Program-made: the position numbers and the translations under genes | Assembly (NCBI GenBank): GCA_964607765.1 | Contig: CAZSNT010000155.1 | Coordinates: 1 to 24,209, forward strand | From: CAZSNT01 sp964607765 | GTDB lineage: Bacteria > Verrucomicrobiota > Lentisphaeria > Oligosphaerales > JABHEG01 | Length of the DNA stretch: 24,209 bases | Direction of reading: 5' to 3' | Notes under the pieces: model-generated | Seen by the model: only the letters and a program-made list of their open reading frames with translations | Told to the model about the DNA's origin: nothing | Database searches by the model: none | Shown: in pieces, positions 1-7,930 of the stretch | Numbering within the stretch: position 1 is the stretch's first letter | Layout of the letters: each line of letters opens with the position of its first letter

Positions 1-18
1 AGCGGAACGACAAGGACA

Positions 19-38
19 CCCGGCTCGGGAGAGCCGGG
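19..38. repeat. GC-rich perfect hairpin, REP-like
   Basis: An 8-base stem (CCCGGCTC at 19-26 pairing with GAGCCGGG at 31-38) encloses a 4-base loop and is followed by GCTACGG. A related but degenerate string ending in GGGCTACG lies at 18912-18927, which suggests a dispersed intergenic repeat family. It sits downstream of the minus-strand gene ending at 127, so it could also act in transcript ending. However, the minus-strand sequence after the stem has only scattered T residues, so a terminator call is weak. The rest of bases 1-126 shows nothing else recognisable. Confidence 0.5.
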
Positions 39-126
39 CTACGGGGTTGCCTCACATAACTGGTCTAAGGGGTTACCTCTACCTGCAGCCAAATCGCAGA
101 TTGCAGGGCCTGCCCCCACAGCTCCC

Positions 127-2331
127 CTACCCCAGCGGACACGCCTGCAGGCAACGCTCCACGGTCGTGTCGCCGTGGTTCGGGTGACCGTAGCAGCGAA
201 CCTGAATCGGGTCCTTTTTCGACAGAGCCGCCTGTCGCTGTTCATCTGTTATCGAGTCCGGGACGGGCAGGTCCGGCACGCGCCAACCCGACAGGGCCGC
301 GCCTTCCTCCTCAACCATTGCCAACGCCCGGGCCCATTCACAGCGGACATCCTGGCGCTCGAACACGTCTTGGCCAGCCCCGGCCTCGGTCAGCAGAGCC
401 TGCACGGGGCACGCGTCCGCGCACAAGCTACAGCCTTCCGGGCAGCTGACCGATCGACCGTCACGTGGTGTAGCAGGAAGCTCCGCCTCGGTCAGCACGA
501 ACGCGACGCGCTGGCGCGAGCCGAACTCCGGCGTCAGCAGCATGCCGTGCCGTCCCACGCTGCCGAGACCGGCCGCCGCGGCGAAAGGCGCCTGCGCACG
601 CTGGTCGGGCAACGCCGCCACGTAGGGCGCCCGGCGCCCAACAGAGTCGGGAGCCAAGTCGATCAGGGCCACGGATGCGTGTCCCTGATCCGACAGCCAG
701 GCAGCCAGATCCTCAGATGCCCAGTAGGTCTCGCGGGTGGATTGATAGTTGATGAACTGATAGGACATGGCGCATTCCGCCTCCTGCGCCCCAGCCAGCT
801 CCACCGTCCGCGCCGGCAACTCGGTCGCGACCGCCAGAATGCTCCGGGCATTCGGGGCGAGTTGCTTCAGCTTCTCTGCTTCCGCCGTGGGCAGGTCCCG
901 GACCACAGCGACACCGAGCAGGTCGACATGGGGAAGCCGCTCCCGGACCGCCCCGGTCAGTTGGTCCACACCCAGCCCGTCAAAAGGACCGGCCAGGGAC
1001 ACGGTCGTCTCCTGCAGGGGCGCTCGGCAGATCACGGCCTGAAGCACGAGCGCACCGTTTTCCGGAGCGGTCCAGCCAGCCTGTTCGGCCGCGTGCTGGG
1101 CCGCTTTGACCTGGTACCAGACCTGCATGGCTTCGCAGCCGTTGTCGTCAAGGTACCGGGCAATGTCCATGGCCCCGATCATGAGCCGGCCCGTGCTCAG
1201 GGACCGGGTCAGCCCCCGATTCCTGGCAGCGAGCGCATCGTCCATTCCGGCGAGACCGGGGACGGACTTGCCGATGGTGATGACGTGACTGAATGCGTCG
1301 AACAGGGCATCGGAACGGAACCCCTCGTAGAAATTGCCCTTGATCGCCTCGAAACCGGACAGGGGCTGAACCGTCAGCCTGTCGGCCCCGGCCTGACGAG
1401 CGAGGTCGCAGACTGCCGCAATCAGTTCATCACCGGAAAGCGCGAGAGCCGGCTTCTCTCGTTTCGGGCCCGGTGACAGGGAGCGGTCCCAACGGCGAAC
1501 CGGCTTGGCCATGCAGTACTTGAAGGAACTGCACATGTAACCGGCCGCCCCGTGCGCCAGGCGTGGAACGCCGCGGTCCATGGCATCGTAGATTGCCTCT
1601 TCGGTCAGGTTCCTTTCCTCGGCAAGACGGTTCATGTCCAAGTGACACTGTTCCCCCCAGAAACAGCGCCACCGGTTGATGTTGGCATACTCGAACGCCT
1701 TTCCCTCTATCTCGAATCGGATTGTGCCCGGGTCGAAAAGATGCTGCGGCTCGTAGTTGTTGCCATAACAGGCCTTCTCGCACTGCCCGCAGCGGTCGCA
1801 GAGCGGGGCACCGCCGTAGAGCGGATCCGGCTCGAGTTCCGCGGCCGTGACGAGTGATATGATGCGCTGTCTGGGACCGTACTTCGGCGACATGACCATG
1901 CCGTGCCAGCCGTACTCCCCGAGTCCCGCCGCAGCGAAGGCGTTCATGTGGCTGAACGAGGCGGCATGGCAGAACGGTACGTCCTTGTGCGACCGATGCC
2001 GCCAGTAGTACGTGCACGGCATCGGTACGGTCGTGAACCCCTGCTGAAGGAGAAACCGGGTCACCCTCAGACAGATTGTGTCAAGCTTCGGGATCATACC
2101 GATCTGGAACGGGCCCGGGTAGTTACTGTTCGGCTCGCCACCCCACTCCACGGATGCATCGGGATGGTGTATGGCCATGACGACAACAGACTTCGCCTCG
2201 GGCAGGTGCGCCTGCGGCCTGAGCATCCTGGGTGCACCGTCGTAGCGTGACACCGGGGCGATTCCTACCAGATCAACCCCCTCCGCCCAGGCCTTCTCCC
2301 TCACGGCTTGTGTCAGCGAGTCCATGGTCAT
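127..2331 (-). CDS. Two-module 4Fe-4S reductase-like protein (QueG/reductive-dehalogenase-like)
   Basis: This is a cytoplasmic protein of 734 residues with two tandem, diverged copies of the same module. Module 1 has a QueG-like glycine-rich stretch (GEYGWHGMVMSPKYG, residues 138-152) and then cysteines C178, C181, C184 and C188. Module 2 has the equivalent stretch (GSVGRHGMLLTPEFG) and cysteines C630, C634, C637 and C641, the last followed by proline as in ferredoxins. Each cysteine set should hold a 4Fe-4S cluster; further cysteines near the C-terminus may belong to a second cluster. No signal peptide or membrane segment is visible. A longer reading starts with TTG at 2346, but the ATG at 2331 is preceded by GGGAG at a good distance and is preferred. 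QueG itself is much shorter and has one module, so this is unlikely to be the housekeeping tRNA enzyme. The substrate is unknown. Part of module 1-2 linker DNA (1118-1254) is duplicated at 3701-3837. The gene is divergent from an AraC regulator. Confidence 0.75.
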   Translation of the reverse strand: MTMDSLTQAVREKAWAEGVDLVGIAPVSRYDGAPRMLRPQAHLPEAKSVVVMAIHHPDASVEWGGEPNSNYPGPFQIGMIPKLDTICLRVTRFLLQQGFTTVPMPCTYYWRHRSHKDVPFCHAASFSHMNAFAAAGLGEYGWHGMVMSPKYGPRQRIISLVTAAELEPDPLYGGAPLCDRCGQCEKACYGNNYEPQHLFDPGTIRFEIEGKAFEYANINRWRCFWGEQCHLDMNRLAEERNLTEEAIYDAMDRGVPRLAHGAAGYMCSSFKYCMAKPVRRWDRSLSPGPKREKPALALSGDELIAAVCDLARQAGADRLTVQPLSGFEAIKGNFYEGFRSDALFDAFSHVITIGKSVPGLAGMDDALAARNRGLTRSLSTGRLMIGAMDIARYLDDNGCEAMQVWYQVKAAQHAAEQAGWTAPENGALVLQAVICRAPLQETTVSLAGPFDGLGVDQLTGAVRERLPHVDLLGVAVVRDLPTAEAEKLKQLAPNARSILAVATELPARTVELAGAQEAECAMSYQFINYQSTRETYWASEDLAAWLSDQGHASVALIDLAPDSVGRRAPYVAALPDQRAQAPFAAAAGLGSVGRHGMLLTPEFGSRQRVAFVLTEAELPATPRDGRSVSCPEGCSLCADACPVQALLTEAGAGQDVFERQDVRCEWARALAMVEEEGAALSGWRVPDLPVPDSITDEQRQAALSKKDPIQVRCYGHPNHGDTTVERCLQACPLG

Positions 2332-2423
2332 CGGTCCTGCTCCCAACTGGCTGCGTCCAGGTTGCCTGACAAAGAAAGATCTTTACTTTTGGGGAAGATA
2401 CATCCCGGCCAAGGGGCTATGCA
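2332..2423. promoter_or_regulatory. Divergent control region with a 10-base palindrome
   Basis: This 92-base gap separates the divergent iron-sulfur gene and the AraC-type gene. It contains a perfect AT-rich palindrome, AAAGATCTTT at 2375-2384, in an otherwise GC-rich setting. That is a plausible operator or promoter element. AAGGGG at 2411-2416 is the likely ribosome binding site for the ATG at 2424. No clear -35/-10 pair was identified. Confidence 0.4.
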
Positions 2424-3275
2424 ATGGCAAAAACGTCGCCACGGAATAGCACTTATGTGAATCCAAGTGAGAGGCTGTGTTCGCGCCTGTCGCCGCTGCC
2501 GTCGGGCGTGCCCTTCGGTCTGAGGTCCGTCGGCCAGATCACGTTGCCGCCGGGAGGCGCCACACCGGAACGGGTTACGGACTTCGTTCACGTGGTCTGG
2601 GGCACGAGGGGAACGGGAGCCGCGCACATCGACGGCGTGAATCTGGTCTTTCCGCCGCAATGTACAGCCGCGTTCCCGCCGGGTGTCACCCACTGTCTCT
2701 GCGCGGGCCCAGAAGCGTGGAGCTATCGCTGGATCACGCTCGACGGGCCGGGCGCGGCCTTGGTTGTCTCCGCCCTCGGACTGGGCTCGAGGCCGACATT
2801 CTCAGGCGCCTGTCCGGACGCGCTGTTCGACGCGCTGGAGCAAGCCGTCTTAGCCATCGATGCTGACGGGGAGAGGCGGGCCACCGTGCCGGCGTACAAG
2901 CTGCTCGTCAGTGCTGCGTGCGGACGAGGCGCCCCTGGCCCGCGGCCGCGGTGGACACGCTGGGCAGAGAACATCCGTCGGCTCCTGGAAGCCAACATGG
3001 ACGACCCGGCCATCGGCATCACCCAGATTGCGGAGATCGCGGGACTTGACCGCACCACGTTCTCGTACCGGTTCAGGAAGGCCTGCGGCGTGTCACCGAA
3101 GGAGTACGTCACGGCGCTCCGCCTGCAGCGCGCCGTGTTCCTGCTGCGCACCACCGAGAACACGGTTGCGGAGATCGCGAGCCAGTGCGGGTTCACTAGC
3201 TCGAACTACTTCATCAGGGCATTCGGCAAGCGCATCGGCACAACGCCGTTACGTTACCGCCGACAGGGCGTCTGA
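2424..3275 (+). CDS. AraC-family transcriptional regulator
   Basis: This 283-residue regulator has an N-terminal ligand-sensing half (roughly residues 20-140) that reads like a cupin-type AraC sensor. Its C-terminal double helix-turn-helix spans about residues 183-279. The second helix-turn-helix signature is clear: TVAEIASQCGFTSSNYFIRAF followed by GTTPLRYR, the usual AraC end. The ATG at 2424 has AAGGGG upstream; an ATG at 2419 is in another frame. It is divergent from the iron-sulfur gene and followed by the remnant of an M19-like gene, and regulators of this type often control an adjacent gene. The last 235 coding bases recur, nearly identical, at 18992-19225. A small GC hairpin (GGGCGT at 3266-3271 with ACGCCC at 3275-3280) overlaps the stop codon and is conserved in both copies. 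Confidence 0.88.
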   Translation: MAKTSPRNSTYVNPSERLCSRLSPLPSGVPFGLRSVGQITLPPGGATPERVTDFVHVVWGTRGTGAAHIDGVNLVFPPQCTAAFPPGVTHCLCAGPEAWSYRWITLDGPGAALVVSALGLGSRPTFSGACPDALFDALEQAVLAIDADGERRATVPAYKLLVSAACGRGAPGPRPRWTRWAENIRRLLEANMDDPAIGITQIAEIAGLDRTTFSYRFRKACGVSPKEYVTALRLQRAVFLLRTTENTVAEIASQCGFTSSNYFIRAFGKRIGTTPLRYRRQGV

Positions 3276-3292
3276 CGCCCGCACGCCCGGGC
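3045..3292 (+). repeat. AraC C-terminal repeat, copy 1 (intact gene)
   Basis: This segment is about 97% identical by eye to 18992-19239. The first 135 bases (3045-3179 against 18992-19126) are identical. The eight coding differences then cluster between 3180 and the stop codon, and seven of them are synonymous. Similarity continues about 17 bases past the stop codon. Confidence 0.9.
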
Positions 3293-3333
3293 AGCCCAAC
3301 AGCCAACCCGGCACACGTCGGCAAGGAAGAACG

Positions 3334-3660
3334 ATGAACGCACAGATCGAAGAGGCACGGCAAGTAGTGCTCAAGCTGTTGCAGCCGAGTGAACGTGATC
3401 TCGAACACGGCCTGCAACTGCACCGCGAATCGCTCGTCTTCGAGTCGTACGGGTTCTCACCGGCTGCCGCGATTGAGGGAGGCGCGTCCGAATCCGAAGT
3501 CAAGGAAATGCGCGAAGACATGACGATGACGCGCAAAGCGACGAATCCGGAAGACCGCGCCGAAATGCTCGCCGCGTGGGACGCCGCAGGCGTGACGTGC
3601 ATCTTCCAGAACGCCTCGCAATCGAATAGACGCAGCACAGTGCTGTCCCCGGCACGTTGA
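3334..3660 (+). pseudogene. Truncated M19 (membrane dipeptidase)-like gene, N-terminal piece
   Basis: The open frame encodes 108 residues. The ATG has AAGGAAG at the right distance upstream, so the 5' end looks intact. Residues about 15-95 resemble the N-terminal leader of planctomycete/lentisphaeral M19 dipeptidase-like proteins: a SERDLEHGLQLHRESLVF stretch, then YGFSP, REDMTMTR and GVTCIFQNA. This recognition is from memory of the family. The metal-binding body of the peptidase (usually several hundred residues) is absent. Similarity stops near 3615, after which the frame runs into unrelated sequence and ends. It lies 58 bases downstream of the AraC gene and may once have been its target. 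An active small protein is not excluded but is unlikely. Confidence 0.6.
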
Positions 3661-3700
3661 CAGACAATGGTGGGTAAGGGGAGGTCCGTCCCCAATGCGC

Positions 3701-3837
3701 CAGACCTGCATGGCTTCGCAGCCGTTGTCGTCGAAGAGCCGAGCAATGTCCATGGCGCCGATCATGAGCCGGCCCGTGCTCATGGACCGGGTCAGCACCC
3801 GATTCCTGGCGGCGAGGGCATCGTCCATTCGGGCGAG
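3701..3837 (-). pseudogene. Partial copy of the iron-sulfur gene (from 1118-1254)
   Basis: These 137 bases align without gaps to 1118-1254, with about eleven mismatches by eye (about 92% identity). They keep the same minus-strand reading frame, including MDDALAARNR, STGRLMIGAMDIAR and DDNGCEAMQVW. Nothing of the gene is found on either side, so this is an isolated internal fragment of roughly 45 codons with no start of its own. The mismatches cluster in the codons for the residues after DIAR, which suggests descent from a diverged paralogue rather than a recent exact duplication. It sits between the M19-like remnant and the end of the large operon. Confidence 0.8.
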
Positions 3838-3891
3838 GGCGCAATCCCCGCCTGGCGCCAACTCGGGACTGCCTCCCCGGTGCGATGGGTT

Positions 3892-6800
3892 TCACTCCTC
3901 GATGATGACCCGCAGGCCGACGCTGTAGACCTGTTGCCAAGGATGGTAAGCGCGGCGGTAGGAGGCGGTTGCGCGTTTGGGGCGCGTGCGCCAACTGCCG
4001 CCGCGAGCAACGCGTTTGCCGACTGCGGTCTCCGCGTTTCGGCCGTCGTCGTGGCGGTAGGGGTACGGCCGGTAACTCGACCGCGTCCATTCCATGACGT
4101 TGCCGTGCATGTCGTAGAGCCCCCAGCGGTTCGGCTTGTAGCTGCCGGGTGCGACCTGGTGCAGCGCTTTGTCGTCGGAATTGTGGTCGGCCAGCAGAAA
4201 CGCCTGCAACGGGTCTGGGTTGGGGATCGGGACGCAGCGGGTCGTGTGCCGGGGCAATTCCTTGGTGGTGACATCGGCCAGGTTCTCGAGCGCAGAGAAG
4301 ACCGTGCCGGTTTCGCCGTAGTTCATCGGTGCATCCGAACCGGCTCGACACGCCCATTCCCACTGCGCCTCAGTCGGCAGATCGGCGGTCTTCCCGGCCT
4401 TCGTTCCCAGCCATCTGCAGAACTCCCGGGCGCGATCCCAGCTCACGCGGATCACGGGCAGCTCCGGCTGGTTCACGAAGAACCCACGGTCTGTCTGATC
4501 CTTGCCCCAGCGGTCGAGAACGCCACTGTCATGCTTGGGATCGAACAGCGCGTACTGCGCGTTCGTGATTTCCTTCGTCGACATCCAGAATGGCTTCTCG
4601 ATCTTCACCACACAGGTCGGTGCCTCATCCAGTTCGCCCCTGCCGCTGCCCATGATGAAACTGCCGGCCGGGATCCGCACAAACGTCATCCTCTGGCCGT
4701 CGCCCAAGTCCACCTCCATGCGCGCGTTCGTGCTACCGGACGGACGGGCCGATGCATTAACCTGCGGCCAGCCCTGCAATTCACTGACGCCTGCCGGCCG
4801 TTGGACGGGAGCGGGCTTCACGAACTCCAGCGGCGTGTAGTCAGTGGCGACCGCTTCGATGTCCTCGTCAACACGCGCGTAGAGCTTCTTCAGCTCGTAG
4901 CGTCGCTGCACGTAGCTCACCTTCTCAGCATTCTGGTGCCGCGACGAGCTGGCCAGGTTTGTGGCTTCGTTCCACGTCCCGTAGAACGGTACGTTCAGGT
5001 CGATCCAGGTGATCAGGCGCTCCCACGCCTCCGCGTTCAGCTTCACCCCGTGGTGGCCTTTCTCCAGGATCTCGATGAGTTCGCTGGTATCCGCATGGAA
5101 CTCCAGCGGCCTGAGCAGGTGGTAGTCACCTTCCGGCCCGTTCCGCCGCACGAACGGGTGCAGCGCATGATAGGACGTGCTGTACCGCCCCACGCCTTTC
5201 GGCCCCCTCGGATACTCGGGGTTGTGCGAGAAATCCGGGATATTCTTGCGCTTGGCCGTATCGCCCGAATGGCAGCCCACGCAGTACTTGTCCAGGACCG
5301 GCTGCACTTCCCGTACGAAACTGAACCCGCGTTTCGGCCCGTAGAACGGTCTGGGCCGCACTGGCGCTTGGTTCGAAGCTCTGACCGGTCGGATGACGGG
5401 CGACATGTTCTGGCGCTCGTGGCAGCCGACGCACGAGAGCACTTCCCCGGGCATGGCCACGAACCAACTGCGCATGATCGCCAGGGCCTTGCCTTCGGCG
5501 TCCAGCGGCTGCACCGCGATCGGCACGTTCGCGGGGATCTTGAAGAACGCTGAGCCGTCGTCGCAGAGCGGCACGGTCCCGATCAGGCGCCGCACGTCCC
5601 ACGGCCCCTCGTAACCAATCGCCGAATGGCCGCCCGTGTTGCGGTAGCTGTACTCGTACTGGTAAACTCGGAGCTTCTTGACCGTGCCGCGCGGAACGCC
5701 CTTCAGCCCTTCGCCAAAGTGGACGTCCTGGAGATAGACGATCGCCTCCGTTGACTTCGGATCGACCTTGTCAGGGATCACTGGGGGCCGCGGCGTCTTC
5801 CGCACGGGAATGGCATCGTAGAGGATGTAGCCGGGCACTTCCTTGATCAGCAGCAGGTTGTCGAAGACATCGACCAGATACAGGCCTGTTACGTTCCGCT
5901 TGTTCTTCAACGACATCAGGTAGTACTTCTCGCTGAGCGGGTACGGCGACAACGAGAGGGGACTGTATCCCCCGACCAATCCGTCCTTAACGACCGGCTC
6001 GACCTTCTTGCCGTAGCCCGGAATCGCCTGCACAACGCCGTCGGCCTCGAACCGGCCTTTTGCGCCGTCGAACAGCACGCATTGCCCGTACCTGGCAACA
6101 CCGTGGTGCCCGCTGACGATACCCACGAACTTGGAGTTGCTGCCCGGGATCGGGCGGGCGTAGAAGATCCCGTTCGGCCAGTACGAATTGCTGCCGTAAA
6201 GCGCGACCTGGTTCGTGCCGTCCGGGTTCATCTGCATCAGGATCCGGCTGAAATAGTGCGACGAATCCGTGTACTCCCAGCGCAGGTACATGACCCGCCC
6301 GTTCGGCAGCATCGTCGGGTGCCAGTCATTGTCCTGCTCGAACGTCAGGCGCCGAACGTTCGCACCGTCGTTGTCCATGATGTGGAGGTTCGCGACATAG
6401 TCGTTGCCGCCGACGCATGGGACGCCGACGTAGCCGGACGTGCAGCTGTAGATGATCCGGCCGTCGGGCAGGTAGACCGCATCGTAGTTGTCCAGATCGT
6501 CGTCGGACTGCGAGACCTGGCGCAGGCCTTTGCCGTCCATGCCGATCTCGTAGACATGCCAGTTCTTACTCTTGCCGACGGAGGAGAAGAGCAGCTTCTC
6601 CGCGTCGAAGTGCAAGTCAATGTCGCCGCAGTAGACCTGTTTCTTCGGCTTGTAGAGGGTCTCGAGCTCGGGCTCATCGTCCTTGATCCGCAGCGTCACG
6701 ATCGAGTCGTCGAGATGCGGGTCCATGCTGCTGTTGCCCTGGTAGTTCTGCGGGAACCCGGATTTGCCTTTCTGTTCGCGTTTGACCAGCACGATGCGCT

Positions 6801-7914
6801 CGAAATCGATCAGCGGATTGGCGAGTAACGCCTCGCGTTTGAGTTCCAGGTAAGCCTCGCAACGTTTCAGGTCCGCCTCCCGGTTCTTGCCGATCCCCGC
6901 TTCCAGATCGGCCAGATCGCCAAGCGCATCCAGGCGCGCCAGGAATGCGTCGGCGGGGTACTTCTTCGGGTAAGAGCGTTTCAGGTCCGCGATGGCGCGG
7001 CGTAGCGCAGCTGGATTGTAGAGGTACGCCCAGTTCGCCTTCAGGTCCGCGAAACCGTCCAGAATCTTGGCCGCACGCACGATCGTATCGACAAACGGGG
7101 CGCCCTCCCTGGCCGGATCGAGCGTCGAGATTTTGGCGTAGTCTGCCTTGACGGTCTCGAAGCCCTGGAGCTTGCGCACAAGCACCGTGGCGTGCTTCTT
7201 CAGGAGCTCTGATGAGTCCGGCGTCACGTACCACTGCGTGAATTCCCTGAAATACGCCTGCAGCAAGTTCGTCTCGGCCGAATAGGCGCTCTTCATGTCC
7301 GCAAAGGCGAGATCCAGCGGCTCAAAATCCGTCTGGAACCGGAAGTTGCGTCGGTGAGCGCCGACCAGCTTGATGAAGAGCGTGTTCGTCCCCTTCTTGA
7401 ACGGCAGTTTCAGCGGCAACACGCTTGCGGCCTTCAGACCCTTCGGGTCCGTTTCGGCGATCTTCTTCCCGTTGAAAAGCACTCGCATCTGGCCCCGGTC
7501 CAGGTTGATGAGCGCCTTTACTTCGCAGCCATCGCTGATGCACTCGAATTCACGGTACAGGTACGTGGTCTGGTTGGTATAGATCAGCTTGGTGTTGGGT
7601 GCGTGGAACGCCGGGGCCCGGGTCCGGCGGAACTTGTTCTTCTTGTCCAGGACCTTCTCACCCTCTTCAGGCGGGTTGACCGCAGCCATGTCCCTACTCG
7701 GCCAGGAGGAAATGTGCCAGTACCCGGCCGCGTAGACCGAGTTCGCCTGCTGATGGCGTTCCCGCGACGCCAGTAACGTCGCCGCGAAACCGTCTTTCTG
7801 GACGAACGAGCGCTTGAACGCCGGCGCTGCCTCGTCCGCGGCAAACGCCGTTCCAGCCCAGGACAGAACAAGAAACAGCATCCAAACCAAGCTGCGGAAA
7901 GGGTAGGGATTCAT
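3892..7914 (-). CDS. Secreted HzsA-related c-type cytochrome-like protein with C-terminal FGE-like domain
   Basis: This protein has 1340 residues. The ATG at 7914 begins a clear signal peptide (hydrophobic core ending in GTAFA, residues 1-26) and has AGAGGA upstream. A longer frame to 8115 only adds arginine-rich shadow sequence. Order: signal; an N-terminal beta-rich/helical region; TolB-like propeller blades around residues 470-600 (LPDGRIIYS, LPNGRVMYL, MNPDGTN); two CxxCH haem-binding motifs at C828-H832 and C878-H882; and a sulfatase-modifying-factor (FGE/SUMF1) fold from about residue 1073. The middle resembles HzsA-related proteins common in PVC bacteria. The FGE-like part keeps IPAGSFIMGS, LPTEAQWEWACRAG, LYDMHGNVMEWT and RGGSW. 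It lacks the two active-site cysteines expected after GGSW, so it probably does not make formylglycine. It is the last gene of the six-gene operon, 16 bases after the sulfatase. Its role is unknown; binding or redox are guesses. Confidence 0.8.
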   Translation of the reverse strand: MNPYPFRSLVWMLFLVLSWAGTAFAADEAAPAFKRSFVQKDGFAATLLASRERHQQANSVYAAGYWHISSWPSRDMAAVNPPEEGEKVLDKKNKFRRTRAPAFHAPNTKLIYTNQTTYLYREFECISDGCEVKALINLDRGQMRVLFNGKKIAETDPKGLKAASVLPLKLPFKKGTNTLFIKLVGAHRRNFRFQTDFEPLDLAFADMKSAYSAETNLLQAYFREFTQWYVTPDSSELLKKHATVLVRKLQGFETVKADYAKISTLDPAREGAPFVDTIVRAAKILDGFADLKANWAYLYNPAALRRAIADLKRSYPKKYPADAFLARLDALGDLADLEAGIGKNREADLKRCEAYLELKREALLANPLIDFERIVLVKREQKGKSGFPQNYQGNSSMDPHLDDSIVTLRIKDDEPELETLYKPKKQVYCGDIDLHFDAEKLLFSSVGKSKNWHVYEIGMDGKGLRQVSQSDDDLDNYDAVYLPDGRIIYSCTSGYVGVPCVGGNDYVANLHIMDNDGANVRRLTFEQDNDWHPTMLPNGRVMYLRWEYTDSSHYFSRILMQMNPDGTNQVALYGSNSYWPNGIFYARPIPGSNSKFVGIVSGHHGVARYGQCVLFDGAKGRFEADGVVQAIPGYGKKVEPVVKDGLVGGYSPLSLSPYPLSEKYYLMSLKNKRNVTGLYLVDVFDNLLLIKEVPGYILYDAIPVRKTPRPPVIPDKVDPKSTEAIVYLQDVHFGEGLKGVPRGTVKKLRVYQYEYSYRNTGGHSAIGYEGPWDVRRLIGTVPLCDDGSAFFKIPANVPIAVQPLDAEGKALAIMRSWFVAMPGEVLSCVGCHERQNMSPVIRPVRASNQAPVRPRPFYGPKRGFSFVREVQPVLDKYCVGCHSGDTAKRKNIPDFSHNPEYPRGPKGVGRYSTSYHALHPFVRRNGPEGDYHLLRPLEFHADTSELIEILEKGHHGVKLNAEAWERLITWIDLNVPFYGTWNEATNLASSSRHQNAEKVSYVQRRYELKKLYARVDEDIEAVATDYTPLEFVKPAPVQRPAGVSELQGWPQVNASARPSGSTNARMEVDLGDGQRMTFVRIPAGSFIMGSGRGELDEAPTCVVKIEKPFWMSTKEITNAQYALFDPKHDSGVLDRWGKDQTDRGFFVNQPELPVIRVSWDRAREFCRWLGTKAGKTADLPTEAQWEWACRAGSDAPMNYGETGTVFSALENLADVTTKELPRHTTRCVPIPNPDPLQAFLLADHNSDDKALHQVAPGSYKPNRWGLYDMHGNVMEWTRSSYRPYPYRHDDGRNAETAVGKRVARGGSWRTRPKRATASYRRAYHPWQQVYSVGLRVIIEE

Positions 7915-7930
7915 GGCGCGCTTCCTCTTG

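Noticed and set aside
3266..3280. GGGCGT/ACGCCC hairpin at the AraC stop as a terminator
   Set aside because: The stem is only 6 bases, overlaps the stop codon and is not followed by T residues. It may simply be a conserved coding end.
4645..4695. The FGE-like domain as the sulfatase maturase of this locus
   Set aside because: The two cysteines needed for formylglycine formation are not present after RGGSW, and the domain is fused to a large secreted protein.
3667..5553. Long plus-strand open frame of 628 codons opposite the HzsA-related gene
   Set aside because: It is antisense to a gene with clear motifs. It has no recognisable domain, and its composition is that expected of an antisense frame in GC-rich coding DNA. 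The same applies to the 433-codon plus-strand frame opposite the iron-sulfur gene.
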